DNA of 64,000 nt from Monocercomonoides exilis (Eukaryota > Preaxostyla > Oxymonadida > Polymastigidae): assembly GCA_001643675.2 (NCBI GenBank), contig LSRY02000035.1, positions 992,001 through 1,056,000 on the forward strand. Reading direction: 5' to 3'. The notes beneath the pieces are model-generated. The model had not been told where the DNA came from, did not search any database, and saw nothing but the letters and a program-made list of their open reading frames with translations. The translations under genes and the position numbers were made by a program. Below, piece by piece: positions 20,178 to 32,339 of the stretch (the stretch's first letter is position 1; every line of letters begins with the position of its first letter).

Positions 20178-23100
20178 ATGTTACGATTATGCTTTTTGCT
20201 TTTCCAAACGCTCATGCTTTCAGGGTGCTTTGTGATAATTATGGTTTTATTGTTTTATAATCCTATTGTCACAATCCCTGAACATGAATTTGGGAACAGA
20301 ACCGGAACATACATTCTCGGAGATTCTCCTCTTGGAATCGTATGGTTCGCACAAGTCACAGATATGCATTTTGGAAAAAATGAAGCCATTTTCCCTTCGT
20401 TTCAGTTTGATTTAATTTTTTTGTTTGAAAAATGTTGCTTTCAAATAAATTACAAAGATCTTTCATAAATGAAGTTATTCACGGATATTTAAAGCCTTAT
20501 AGATTGCTTATTACCGGAGATATTGCACAAGAAACACAACTGTTTGCAATTTATTTTGGAATAATTGTATTAATAAGACAATTTTTTGAACGAATTTTTT
20601 CAGAGGACTTCAGTCATCAAGAAATCTTACAAGCTGGAAAGAGTATAATGAATCTATATTTTCACTAGGCAAAGATCGTTGCAAGTTTGTTCTTGATATC
20701 AGAGGAAATCATGACGGTATTTTCTTCTTTTTTTATGAATTCAAAAAAATTAATTTTTTTTGAAATAAACGTATGATTTTATAAAAATTCTTCAAAAAAA
20801 AGCTGCTGGAACAACACCTCATTACACAGATCGAGATGTTTATATGAAGTATTCCTCTTGCGGATATTTGAAGAGTTTTCTATTTTGGAACACACTGTCT
20901 TATGAGACGGATGATGTGAATAACACCGCAAATGGAAATGGGAAAGAGCATATAGGATTTGTGATGATGGATACTCCGATTGATCCAAGTCTGACTCTGA
21001 CGTTCAACTACTTTGGTGACATCTCCAACCAGCGTATGCTCTCAACAAATGAAACTCGACTGTCTGCTTTGAAAACGAGTCTGGTGGAATACCAAGGGAA
21101 AGGAAACAACGAAAATAGAGCAAATGTTGTATTTTTAGCGACGCACCATCACCAAGCAACAATGACAATCCGGATGAAGAAAATGATGGAGAGACTGATG
21201 GTAAAGGGATACTGGGATGATGGACAGTTGCAGCCAGATAAAGAGAATATTGGTAAAATAGAATATTTTATTTTTTTCGATAAATTTGTTTAATATCGAT
21301 CATATATTTGCTTCAATCTATTTATACACTTTTCACTTATTGATATCGAAACGCTTAGAAACAAAGACAACTCATCCGCCTGTGCCAAACATTTGGGGAG
21401 TTGTGAGTGGCCATGCACATCGCGTGGAGATGGAGCGCTTTGCTGCAGAGAGAAGCGGTTTAGAGGCTGAACTGGATGCATTTGTGACAACACGCGCCTG
21501 GCGGATGTTTGCAGTCGACCATGGAATTGTTGGGTTTGTGGACGACTGGTATGTTTGGAGCGAGGAGCTGAAAGCGAGGCTGGGGATGCATGGGCATGGG
21601 AGAATAGAGGTTGATGTGGAAGAAGAAGAAGAGGAAAACGACGATGATGACAGAAAGAAAAGAAGATATGGACATGAAATCAAAGAAAGTTCGCTCACAC
21701 ATCAACATCATCCACTTCAACTCAAAAAAAGGACAATAGAAATTCAGAAATCATTTTTTGGAGAAGTGAAAGATGCCATTCGAATGCGGCGAAATGAGAA
21801 ACGGAACGATTTTTTTGGAAGAGAAGTTGCATTGAGAATGAAAGCGAAGTCAGCAAAAGGAGCATCATCCAATCATTCAAATGATGTCTCTACATATCCT
21901 CAGACTTCTGTCTCAAGCGCACAATCGGCAGCTTTCTCAGGTGCGCCGTCACTTTGCACAGGCCTCATTACCAATCCTCCCTCAGCCCGTCAGACAACTC
22001 AGAGGACGCCAATGTCGCTTGTGCGCAACTCCACCCACATAAGAGCACTGGTTCTGTGCCAAGCGCCTATCCACCGCGTTTGGATTGAAGCGACACGAGC
22101 AACTGGAAGAGAATTGATAAAGCCAGAGTCTGTTGCCACACGTTCGTTTGTGGTGGATGGAGATACACCACCGCCTGAGCGAGGAGAAGGAACAGAGATT
22201 ATTAATCTTACACTGACCAACCAGCCGAATCCAGAGAATGTGCCATTGTACGTTGCACGATGGGATCCAAAAAGATTCAGTGATGCAGAATTCTACAGAT
22301 TCCAGCTGCATGCAATTGTGAACGAAGCATCATCTTTTTCTGCAAAAACAAGCACTCAAAATGCAAAAAATGAATTAACTGCAAAAGAGGATGTTGTCAA
22401 GCGTCATTTCATTTTTGCGCCTCATCCGTTTTCTCTCCAAAACAAAGGGCTGCCGCTGATGCCTTCGTTTGGGCGGTTTATCATCCGAACGCCTTTTATC
22501 GAGTGGTTCCTTTTTCTCGAGTTATTCTTTTCGATCGTTCTTTTCGTGGTGCTTTTGTGCGGCTGCTGTGTCAAACCTGCAGCAAAAGTATTGCTGAACA
22601 GAGAAAAGAAGAGCATTCAACTGAAGATGGATGAAAGAATGCAATTATGGGAAATGTATAAGAATACAATGAAAATACATCCATCTCCTTCAGATTTATC
22701 AGAAGCGGAAGAAAAAGACTCAACTTGCATTACAGATGGGTCGAATGTTTTAAGAGAAGCTGGCAACGAGAGTGAAACATCCCAAAAGGATTATGCGAAT
22801 GCAAATTGTGTGTCATTAGAAATGAAAGTGAAAGAAGAAAATGGCCCAAATCAATTGTCTGTCAACATATGTGATGAATGCTTTTCATCCAACTCAGAAA
22901 GCCAAGCGAATGAATCAGAGATCGAAGCAGATTATAACTTTCTGAAAAACGAAGATGAAAAGTGGCTGAACTGCGATTGGAAAGATGTTATTGTGAGTGT
23001 TGTGTGGAGCGACCAAGTTGCAGCTGACGAATGGCAACAAAAAAGAGAGCAAAGAGAGCAAAGAGTGCAGATGGCTATTGAAGCTCTGAAGAAAAGTAGG

Positions 23101-24213
23101 GAAAGAAATGGAAAGATTGAAGAAAGAAAAGGAGAAGAAATTCATGGCATGCTCGGCGAATGCGCTGAAGATTCGGTTCATTCATCATTTTCATCGCCAA
23201 AGCCGGACTCTACTTGCACTAAATCTTCCCATTCAATCAAGCCACACACAACATTGTCTTATTTCATTTCTGACGCATCGTATCTACTTAGCTTTAAAAA
23301 TTCACTTCATTTTCAGCAGATTCAGATTGAGTCTGAGAAACTCAGAAGGCAGAGGCAAAAAGAAAAAATCTGCAAACAGAAGAAACACTCAGAAAAGCAA
23401 AGACCTGCCTTTCCTGGTGATTCATCCTCGTCTGCTTCTCCTTCTCCTTCTCTTTGTGAAGCAACACATTCAGGTTCTCTTCCTCCTCTTCCTTTATTGT
23501 CTCTTTGCAGCCCATCGTATTTATCTCGTCTTCTCCAGCTGGTCATCCTGAACTTCTACCCCTTCTTCCGCGAAGGCATGTGTGCGTGGGTGTTTTCGAT
23601 GTTTATGCTGCTATTCATTTCAATTGGACCGCTTTTCATCGGCCGCCCGCCAGAAGCAGGGTGGATGGCAGTGTTCAGCTGGGGTGCTGCGCAGAATGGA
23701 GTGGTTGTGGTGCAGGAAGACATCTACTTGATGCTGGCAGTGGCCATTCTTCTCTTCATTGGCTATCCTCTCGTGCTGATCATTGCTTATTCTAATTTTG
23801 AGCCTCGCTGCAACTGCAAGCGAAGAGATGCACCAAAACATTTGATGGAGCCAATGAACAATGAAAAAGTAACCTCTGGCAATATTTATGACAAGCAAAC
23901 ACATTCAATCCAACCCACAAAGGATCTTCTTCATTCTGTTGAGCAATCAGACCACTACGTTTTTCCACCAGTGCCTTCTACGCGATCAGCCATAAATATA
24001 TTCTGGATGGGACTGCTGTTTGTGATGCTCGATGTTATTTGTCTTGCGTTTTTGATTCTGATGGGATTGACACATCCTTCGTTTTTGCTCTCTCCTGTTG
24101 CTATTTGGTTTTCGCTAATTGCACTTTCATTGCAAATTGTGCTTGCAGTTCAGAAGAAAAGAAGGTCCAAATATAAAAAAACGAACTCCAAAGTCATTAG
24201 TCATGGTGAATAA
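20178..24213 (+). CDS. TMEM62-like membrane metallophosphoesterase, 5 exons
   Basis: Exons: 20178-20398, 20458-20541, 20604-20716, 20803-21252 and 21359-24213; product about 1240 residues, with frames matching at all four junctions. A hydrophobic segment near residues 5-28 is a signal anchor. The calcineurin-like phosphoesterase core has all metal-binding motifs: TDMHFG (near 62), LLITGDIAQ (near 93), IRGNHD (near 136), THHHQ (near 252) and SGHAH (near 306). Motif order and the C-terminal multi-span part match TMEM62-type proteins. Predicted helices lie near 670-690, 1031-1050, 1077-1098, 1168-1190 and 1199-1219. The charged 350-residue insert between the first and second C-terminal helices makes it about twice the animal length. 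Substrate unknown. Location in an internal membrane is inferred. Confidence 0.87.
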
Positions 24214-24484
24214 CAATATATCAATTATGTAAAATATCAAATTTGAAATAATGTAATTTTATAAATTTGCACAGTTGGATTTTTTTTTATTTCTTTTTAT
24301 TTCTTAATGGTACCTTTTATATGTATTTTTCTTTTTTCAATCATTAAAAAAAAGAAGTTCAAGATTGAACACAGAATTTTTATTCACACCCATAAAAACA
24401 TTGAGTTTTCATAAAAAAATAATAATTAATAGTTAAACAGCTTTTGAAAAACTATTCAGCTGTTTCAGGTACCCAAAAAGTTCC

Positions 24485-27019
24485 ATGAAAAGCAATGTCG
24501 ATGATCCAATTCTTGAAACTTTGCTTTCAGAAAAGCTTCGGACACTTACAAAAATTTCGAAAAACGAACAGTATGCTCAAAAGTTTGATATATGGATGAT
24601 TTTGAATGATTTTTGTTATAGGCCAAAACATAATTATTATGAAGTTCAATCTCAATTTTGGAATAGAAAGGTGAAAAGTGAGATGTTTTATGAATCAATT
24701 GTTGGAACGACTTCTACTGAAGGAAAATATTTTGGAGGAGCTACACAGTTTCCTTGCGAACCTGCACTTTCTTACTCTGAGTTGATGCAAAAGAAACGTT
24801 TAGAAAGAAACATTCTTCCAGAGACACAATTATTAACCGAAATACACTCATCTCCATATTTAAAAACACCTCAGTTTAAAATTCAATCTGTTAATGATGA
24901 AAGCAATACTGTTATAGAACGTGGTGAAGACTATGTGGCAAAAAGGCGCGCTCGTGAAAATTGGCTATCAAAGTCAAAAGAAGAGAAGCAAATGATCATT
25001 GATTGCTTTCTTGAAAAAGAACGAAAGATACACGAAGCCATTAAATTCGAAGAAGAAAAGAAGAGACAATCCGAAGAAGAGGATAAAAGAAAAGCTGAAG
25101 AAGAAAAAGCAAAGGAAGAGCAAGCAATTCTTTTAATAGAAAAAGCTAAAGAGGAAAAAAAGAAGCAAGAAATGGCTCGAATTCAAGCTGCCATTGCAAA
25201 AGCAAATGAAGAGAAAAAGCGAAAAATGAAGAAGAAAGCTGAAGAAAGGAAACGTCTTATTGAAAATCCACCAGAAAAGAGATTGCTAGAGTGGGGAAAA
25301 GAAAGAGACAGGTATTTGGATACAATCAGAAGAGTCGAATTAGAAAAAGAGATGCTTGACGTAACTTTTCATCCGAAAATAACGACTCTGAAAGAGAATG
25401 TCATAAAAGGGGATTGGAGGAAACATGTTCGGAATCATAAAAGAAAGAATTCAAGTTCGATGACTGACAGTCTTATTAATAACGAACAGAGCGAATTCTT
25501 CGAACAAAAAGAAGAATACCGATACATGTCAACATGCAATAAAATAGAGACGCACGAAGAGAAAAAAATCAGTCGTTGGCTTGAGTTTCAGAGAAAAGAA
25601 GAACAAAGATGGCTGAAGAAAAAGCAAGAGATCGAAGAACTGAAAGCAGAAAAAACTATTTTATATAGCCCCATGAATAGACGCCTGTCAAAAGGCTCAA
25701 ATTTTGTTGGAGGCGATGAAGCTTTAAGAACAAGTCATACAAGAGATGCCGATAAAAGGATGACTGAAAATGAGACATACTACGATAAATCTTTTGCGGA
25801 TACCAATCTTGATGCATCATCAACAACAGAGGAAAATATTCAAATTCATTCTTCTTCTTCTTTTTCTCCATCTGTTTTTGAGCGACCATCGAACTACTCC
25901 TGTTCTTCATCTCTTATCCAATCAGCTGCTTGTCAACATTCTTATTCTCCAGTTGCGCACTCTTGCGTTTCAGAAAATGCCTCCAGCTGTTTTTTATCAC
26001 CACAACTTCAATCACCTTTTCGTGAGCATATAAATTACTCTTCATTACAGAAGCAGCCGCAATTCATCAATAGAGTTCCACATGACGCAATTCCTTCTCG
26101 GCTACAAGCTGCTTTTCCAACTTTTGTTTTCCAAGGTTGTGAACCCTCGTCATTTACCATTAATTTATCAAATTATAAATATGATTTGCTACAGAAGGAT
26201 AATTACAACAAAAAAGATGAATGCAACGGAGGACAAATCTTTCACCACAATTTTGCAGAGAAAATGATGGACGATGATTTGAAGACAAAAAGCGATATGG
26301 ATTTAAGTCGTGAATATTCTAAAGAAGAAACGGAAGCCTCCAAAAGCTTGGATTTGGAAAAGAAGAAATTTGATTTCAGAATGAAAGCAGATGAAACATT
26401 GAATGAAAACGAGAAATATGAAAAAGAATTTGTGAAAGTGATTGAAAATAAAAAAACAGAAGATATTAAAGATCTCGGAAAAGGAACGACGCTTGATTTG
26501 GAAAATACTGCAAAATGCATGATTACATCAACGAATATAACTATAAACCAGAACAATTTTCAAAGCAAAAGAAGTTTAAATGCGACAAGTGAACCATGCG
26601 AACAGGGACAAAATCAAATGGACGAAAAACAGCTTCTGTTTGATGAGAATAAAGTTGGAGTTGATATATCAAAACTTGAGGGAAACTTGCAAGATCAAAA
26701 CACGGAAAGAAGTTCAGGAGCCAAAAGCCAAGTCAATAGCAAAGAAAAAGCAGAAAAAGAAAAATGCAAAAACGAATTTAACGAAAGAACTGAACATTTA
26801 GATGAAACAAAAACGAGTTGCACTGATGAAGACGTTGCAAATAGAAAATCTGAATCAATCGATTATCAAATTACAAATACAGATTCAAATCTTGATGAGA
26901 CATTGATAAATAAGCCAAGTGCAATCAATACAGTAAACACAAAGAATGAAAAGATCGTGAATATTCAATTAGAGAATTCAGGTGACAGATTGCTCAAAGA
27001 AAAGATAGCAGATAAATAA
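24485..27019 (+). CDS. Hypothetical charged coiled-coil protein, 844 residues
   Basis: Single open frame. The N-terminal 170 residues are mixed (FDIWMILNDFCYRPKHNYYE, SYSELMQKKRLERNILPE). Residues about 180-280 form a continuous Glu/Lys/Ala coiled coil. A further segment contains LLEWGKERDRYLDTIRRVE then LDVTFHPKITT. The FHPKI-type motif is common in cytoskeletal and flagellar coiled-coil proteins of protists, so a cytoskeletal role is possible, but this is inference. The C-terminal half is hydrophilic and probably disordered. It starts 271 bases after the TMEM62-like gene on the same strand. No enzyme motif and no membrane segment seen. Confidence 0.75.
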   Translation: MKSNVDDPILETLLSEKLRTLTKISKNEQYAQKFDIWMILNDFCYRPKHNYYEVQSQFWNRKVKSEMFYESIVGTTSTEGKYFGGATQFPCEPALSYSELMQKKRLERNILPETQLLTEIHSSPYLKTPQFKIQSVNDESNTVIERGEDYVAKRRARENWLSKSKEEKQMIIDCFLEKERKIHEAIKFEEEKKRQSEEEDKRKAEEEKAKEEQAILLIEKAKEEKKKQEMARIQAAIAKANEEKKRKMKKKAEERKRLIENPPEKRLLEWGKERDRYLDTIRRVELEKEMLDVTFHPKITTLKENVIKGDWRKHVRNHKRKNSSSMTDSLINNEQSEFFEQKEEYRYMSTCNKIETHEEKKISRWLEFQRKEEQRWLKKKQEIEELKAEKTILYSPMNRRLSKGSNFVGGDEALRTSHTRDADKRMTENETYYDKSFADTNLDASSTTEENIQIHSSSSFSPSVFERPSNYSCSSSLIQSAACQHSYSPVAHSCVSENASSCFLSPQLQSPFREHINYSSLQKQPQFINRVPHDAIPSRLQAAFPTFVFQGCEPSSFTINLSNYKYDLLQKDNYNKKDECNGGQIFHHNFAEKMMDDDLKTKSDMDLSREYSKEETEASKSLDLEKKKFDFRMKADETLNENEKYEKEFVKVIENKKTEDIKDLGKGTTLDLENTAKCMITSTNITINQNNFQSKRSLNATSEPCEQGQNQMDEKQLLFDENKVGVDISKLEGNLQDQNTERSSGAKSQVNSKEKAEKEKCKNEFNERTEHLDETKTSCTDEDVANRKSESIDYQITNTDSNLDETLINKPSAINTVNTKNEKIVNIQLENSGDRLLKEKIADK

Positions 27020-27260
27020 ATTTTTAAATGAGACTTGTACAAAGCCAGAAATGAAAGAATAGAAAAGGCAAAGGTTACAAATTGAAAAAAAAAATCAATT
27101 TTTTTTTGTCGTTATTTCTTCACTTCATTTTGATGAATCTGGATAATAAATCACTTTTAGCAAACTTATAAAAATAAAATTTTGTTCCGCTTTGTGAAAT
27201 GAATGATAATAATAAAAAAACAAAAATTGCGAGTTATGAAATTCTTCGAATTTCATTTTC
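27020..27260. other. Convergent 3' spacer
   Basis: AT-rich 240 bases between converging genes. It has AATAAA-like words suited to polyadenylation on both strands. Nothing else seen. Confidence 0.5.
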
Positions 27261-28617
27261 TCAAACATTCACAAGATAATCTGAAAATTTCGACGATGTG
27301 TCAAAATAATGTTTTCTGTAGAGATAATAAAACATTTTATGAAAGCTGGTGATGGTATCTTCGTGTCCTTCTTCTTCCAGCTTTTTAAAAACCTTCCTTT
27401 TCGTTGCCTTTCTTTTCATTTCTTCCTTTTTTTCTTTCTCCTTTTCTTCTAATCGATATGAAACATTCGCAAAGAATTGCAAGCAATCAAATAACATTTT
27501 ATCATCCACTGTTTGTTGCTGAATCACCTCCAAAATAGCATCAATTGCTCGCCTTTCAACAACTCATCAATTCTCACGCATTCGTTTCCTGACATTTGAA
27601 TAAATATGAAAATGCACCACTCGCTTATTTCTCTGAATTTCTCCTTCGCTGCTCGATATATCTGAACAATGCTGCTTAAAATCCCAATAAATTCTTCATT
27701 CCACAATTCGCATGAGTGAAAATAGGACTTTATTGTTTTGAGCCACCTCATTAACCTAAACACTTTTTCCTTTTCTTTTTCTCCTTCCTCTTCTTTCCCT
27801 CTCTTCCATTCAATACATTTCATTAACTCTTCCAATTCCCTTCTTGCCTCTCTCAAAAAATACAGCTCATTCACAATCTCTCCCTCCAAACTTCTATAAA
27901 TCCGAAGTCGGTAAACCAAAAACTGCCAAGCAGACTGATAGGCAAGTTTTGTTAGATTTTTGTGTTTCTGTTGATGTTTGATGATTTCTGTAATCTCCTT
28001 CAAATACAGTTCTCGTTCGATAAACTAATAAGAAATAAAGGGGAAAAAAAGTAAATTAAATAAAATTGAAAAAGAAATGTTCAAACAAATAATTCGTCAA
28101 TGTAGCTCAAAGCCATCAAAGCCATTTCTGCTTCTTTTTGAACTTCCTCGCTTTCCTCTTTCTTCGAGGCAGCTTTCAAAAGGCAAGGCACACAAATCGA
28201 TAACAATTTTAATGAAGTTTCACCTCTGAGCAAAAGATAGCACAAACAAAGATCAGTCAACAGATTTTCATTTTTTCCATCTTTTTTCTCATTTTCATCA
28301 ATCATCATCTTCCTTATCTTTTCCTTCAAAGAAGATTTTTCAAAGTCAGAAACCCAAATTTCTTTCAATGTCTCGTAATATCCAATGTACTTCAGCAAAA
28401 AAATTGCATTTTCCATTGACATTTTCTTTTTTTCAATCATTTTATTTATCTTTTCGAGCATTTCAACATCTAAAATAAAAGAAAATTCAATTACATTCAT
28501 TTCATCAACTATTTCATTCATTTCTTCTATTTTCTTTCTCTGCTCATCTTCATTGCATTCTTTCAATTCAGAAAACAATTCTTCAAAAAATTTATTTTGA
28601 TGGAAAGCGCTGGACAC
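27261..28617 (-). pseudogene. Helical-repeat family protein, copy 1 (GTG at start, frameshifted)
   Basis: Copy 1 of a family found three times in this window. Exon 1 (28617-28087) opens with SSAFHQNKFFEELFSELKEC. A 62-base intron (28086-28025, GTTTGA...TTAG) leads to exon 2 (from 28024) with YLKEITEIIKHQQ, then LTKLAYQSAWQFLVYR and LRWLKT-like helices. Two defects are visible. The codon before SSAFHQ is GTG, not ATG, with an in-frame stop just upstream. Near 27548-27553 a single base is missing relative to the paralogues, so the last 90 residues (EVIQQQTVDD to FSDYLVNV) are read in another frame. The all-helical, Leu/Glu/Lys-rich pattern suggests an ARM/HEAT-like scaffold; function unknown. 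I associate this N-terminus with a multicopy family in Monocercomonoides, from memory only. Confidence 0.75.
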
Positions 28618-31600
28618 TCAAAAAATAGAAAAATAAACAAACTTGAAAATTTATCCTTTAGAGAGGGCTCCTGGATATCATCATTGGATTTGTGTTCATC
28701 ACACATTTCCATTCTGTCTATTATTAGCAAAGATCAATTTGCAGCAAATTTTCAAATGAAAAAACAGAAAAACAAACAGAAAAACAAACAGAAAAACAAA
28801 CATTGTTGATAATTGACAAAATAAAAATATAATTGTCAAAATCAATTCTTTTGCTTCGTAAAAATCTGTGGTAAAAAAAAGAAATCACAAAGAAGCTGCA
28901 ATGTTGGTCGTATTTAGCCAAATACGAAAGAGTTTAATTTCTTTCTGATCGAACCAACAATAATATATTTTTAGGATCTGGATTGAATTTCGATGAAATT
29001 TTTGAACATATTGAAAAATATCCCACATGTCTGGAATTGAGTATTAAAAAAAAATATCTATTTTAACATTCTGAGTGGAACAAAGAAGGGGAAATTTTGT
29101 GCTTTTTTGAACTTTACAAAGAAGAAACAAAAAAGCAACAATTTGCACATTAAACTGAACATTTTAACGTTGTTGCAAATTAAAATTCAAACATAAATAT
29201 TACACTTATTTTCCTCACATTTAGAGTTATCTGGAAGCTTTCCTTGTCAGAAATGATTTTTTCTGTTTTTTCAAGATATTTGCTGGTTTCCTTGGATGTT
29301 TCGATTTAACGTGTTTGATGAAATCATAAGCGATCGGGATACTTTTATAATTCGTTCCTCTCTTGAGCGGGTTATCAGGTTGAAGGCAAATTGATAAAGG
29401 AAATCATTATTTTGTTGTTCCACATTTTTTGATTTTCGGGTGCATGATAATTGAATGCATAAGAGAATTTATCAAGGCAACAATGGACAACATCGTAGAT
29501 TGAGCATTGAAAGAGATTTTATTCCAAAAGGCTTTGGGATTGAGCGAAGATGAAAGGCTTCGACATGGCAAAAGAAGATTTATTCAATATGCGGAACCAA
29601 GCGCATGCAAGATTGAGAATTCATTTCAATATGCAAATCGATCAATGGTGTTGTCACTTGAAGTGCATTATCTGTATAGACGTTTATTAATATTTTTTTT
29701 GGAAAATACATCATTTGGATCGTTTTGATGATAATCATTGATAAGCCAATTTCAGCGTGAATTTCTAGACAAAGACTGAAACAATTCAAGTGATGCCGAA
29801 GCGAACCCGGCAAGATAGAACAGACTACGATTGAGGTGTTTGATTTATTTAAGGTGCATTATCCAACTTGAGCAACATTCACACATTTTTAATTTTTATA
29901 AGAAAGAAGGAAATCATAAAAAAATTTATAAATTACTCAAACTTTTTCAGCAATGATAATTTCATGTTTTCAATTTTTTTTTTCTTTTTATGTTGCACAT
30001 ATATTCTTTTGACTTCAGTCTGTAAAAATAAATGGCTTGGAAGAAATGATAAAAGACAGACTGCTTCAATCAGAGAGGCAACAATATGAGCTTATTGAAA
30101 AAAGAGTATTACCTCATTTATTGATGCATATTTTTATCTTTTAGTTCTTTTTCTTTCTTTTCTTTTAAAATTTATTGGTTTATTTTGTGAACTTCTTTTT
30201 AAACTTCACTCAAAAAGTGTTTCTTCTTGCGGCTTCTCATCAGTTCCATCCACAAAAATCTTCAGTTGCTTGTGAAGACACTCACCCTAATCGGATTTGT
30301 TGGCCTGCGTTTTTTTTTGACAGCATCTGCCTTTGAATGTGTCTTTCTTGTTTCTTTCCATCTTAATCGTTGAATCGCTCAGAAAATTGCTGAACAGCAG
30401 CTGGATGGAGAGAAGCGATATAAACAGAATGGAGATGTTGCCGCAGCCAGAGGATTCTGTTGAGAGATATAAAGGAGAAGGAGAAGAAGAAGGAGATAAA
30501 GAAGAGAGGAAGGGAACAGTATGAAGGGCTTATGATGTTGTTCAATTCTCCGTTTGAACAGTTTTCAGCGAATTCGAGTGATCTGGCGAAGAAGATGTTG
30601 CTTAGGGTGCTGGGTTCCCTTCATCAGTTTTTGTGGTTGCTACTTTCCTCACGAAAAGAACACTGCGTGAGGCTTAATTAGAAGGAGAAATGGAACCGCC
30701 TTTGGACAAATTGCGATGTGAGTCCGAAGCTATTTTTTGGGGAAGATGTCAAAAAGACAAGAGAGAGAAGAAGAAGAAGGGTGTTAATGTGTATTAATTA
30801 GATTGTTGAATGATTTTTTTTGATTTTTTTTTTTATTTACCGAAATTTTATTCAATGAGGAAAAAATCAAATAAAATTATTTTTATCAAATGCTTTGTTT
30901 CATGCAACTCTTTCAATATTATATCATTTCACAAACTTCAATGTTTTATCGCTTTTTTTTTTTTTTTTTTTTTTTGCCATTTCGTTGTTGATTAATATTT
31001 TCAATTTTTACAACAAAGCTGGTTATTGATAATTATGAATGACAAGCAATCTTTTCAATTCATCAGAAAATCAATAAACACAAAAAGTCATTCAAAAAAT
31101 AAGAAATATTTTCAAACAAAAAACATTCGTTTTGGAAATCAAAATCTTTAAAAGAAGATAAGTCCCGCCATTGGATCTGATGGATTTGTTCGAGAAAAAA
31201 ATGGCAAAACAAAATTCTCCCTGAAGAATGCATTGAAGAAGAAAAAGATTTGAAAGAAAAAAAGCAAATTCATAGGAATTGAATTTCATCACCAAAATCG
31301 AGAACGAAGAATTCAACAAGGTGCATTCCATGGTTGTTCTTGAAATAAAAAAAGAGCGAATGAATCAAACATTTCTTTTCCTGGCGCACAAAAACAAGCA
31401 GATGATTGAACTGCATTTTCTTTTCAGCTGTCCATTTTTGAAGGCTGGTGCTCTGAATAGCATGAAAGTGCAAAGCTGTTCACTTGTATTGCTGAAGCAC
31501 TTGATCTGCATCAGGATGTGTGTTGATAGTGGGCATTCGCAAAGGCATGACTGCGACTGTGGAAGGAACAAACAGTGTGCGAATGCCTTCATGCTCCAAA

Positions 31601-31926
31601 GGCTGACGACATTCAGCTGCGAGCAGTGGGAGATGTATGGTCTGTTCGCTACTGCTGATTGGATCGTTATTGGCATGGTGCAGCCAGCTGAGTGTGTCGT
31701 GATCAGCAAGAAACCCAATGGTGAAGCCTTCATCACTCTTTCGAGAAAGTAGTCAATGATAACGGAAATGACACATTCGAACTCCCTCTCTCGACTCATG
31801 TCTTTCCATTCATCTAATTATCCCAACTGTTCCCACAAAACTCTTTTCTTCCACACACATCGCTATCATCTCAAATTCATTTCCCTTTTGATTTATCAAA
31901 TGCATTCGTTTATTTCACGTGTGTGT
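28618..31926. other. Gene-poor stretch
   Basis: About 3.3 kb without a supported gene. It holds a 12-base tandem repeat (about 28764-28801), poly(T) near 30953-30976, and short charged frames around 30333-30681 (Glu/Lys-rich) that look like eroded coding sequence. Plus and minus frames at 31279-31799 overlap each other and neither shows a known domain. Confidence 0.45.
28764..28801 (+). repeat. Tandem repeat, three units of CAGAAAAACAAA
   Basis: Three exact 12-base units in a row. Short simple-sequence array with no spacer structure, so not CRISPR. Confidence 0.9.
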
Positions 31927-32328
31927 TCACATCGCACTCAGCCGCCTTCGTCCACAATGCTCAACTTCTGCCACATCCAAAGTGGCGCGCCTGCCACAAT
32001 TGTCCATTCCAGCAATGAGACTTTCATGGAAACAGCCAAAACCCCATTCATCAACCAGATTCGGAAGAGCCCACACAGATGCTGCAATGGTCGCTCCCTG
32101 GATAGGCAGACAACATCCATCTTCTGAGTGATGCTTGCTCAATATGTTCTTTTTGTCACATACGGTAACAGAGAAGCGTGATTGATATGAAGAAGCTGGC
32201 GCTTCCATCACACATCCTCCCTTCATCCATTTTCCAATCGCTTTCTTCATCATGCCATTTGCAATTGGCAATGCAATGAATTGCTCCCTCTTATCATCAT
32301 TCCCCACACCAAAGTGATGATTTTCCAT
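31927..32328 (-). CDS. Uncertain ORF, 133 residues
   Basis: Open minus-strand frame with less AT-biased composition than its surroundings. It includes KGGCVMEAPASSYQSRF, DGCCLPIQGATIAASVWALP and DNCGRRATLDVAEVEHC. I recognise no family. The amino-acid mix is more protein-like than most frames here, but the opposite strand is also partly open, so it may be a gene fragment or chance. No intron or start evidence beyond the Met. Confidence 0.25.
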   Translation of the reverse strand: MENHHFGVGNDDKREQFIALPIANGMMKKAIGKWMKGGCVMEAPASSYQSRFSVTVCDKKNILSKHHSEDGCCLPIQGATIAASVWALPNLVDEWGFGCFHESLIAGMDNCGRRATLDVAEVEHCGRRRLSAM

Positions 32329-32339
32329 TTAAAAAATAT

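Noticed and set aside
28764-28801. Short direct repeats considered as a CRISPR array
   Set aside because: The units are contiguous with no spacers, and the genome is eukaryotic.
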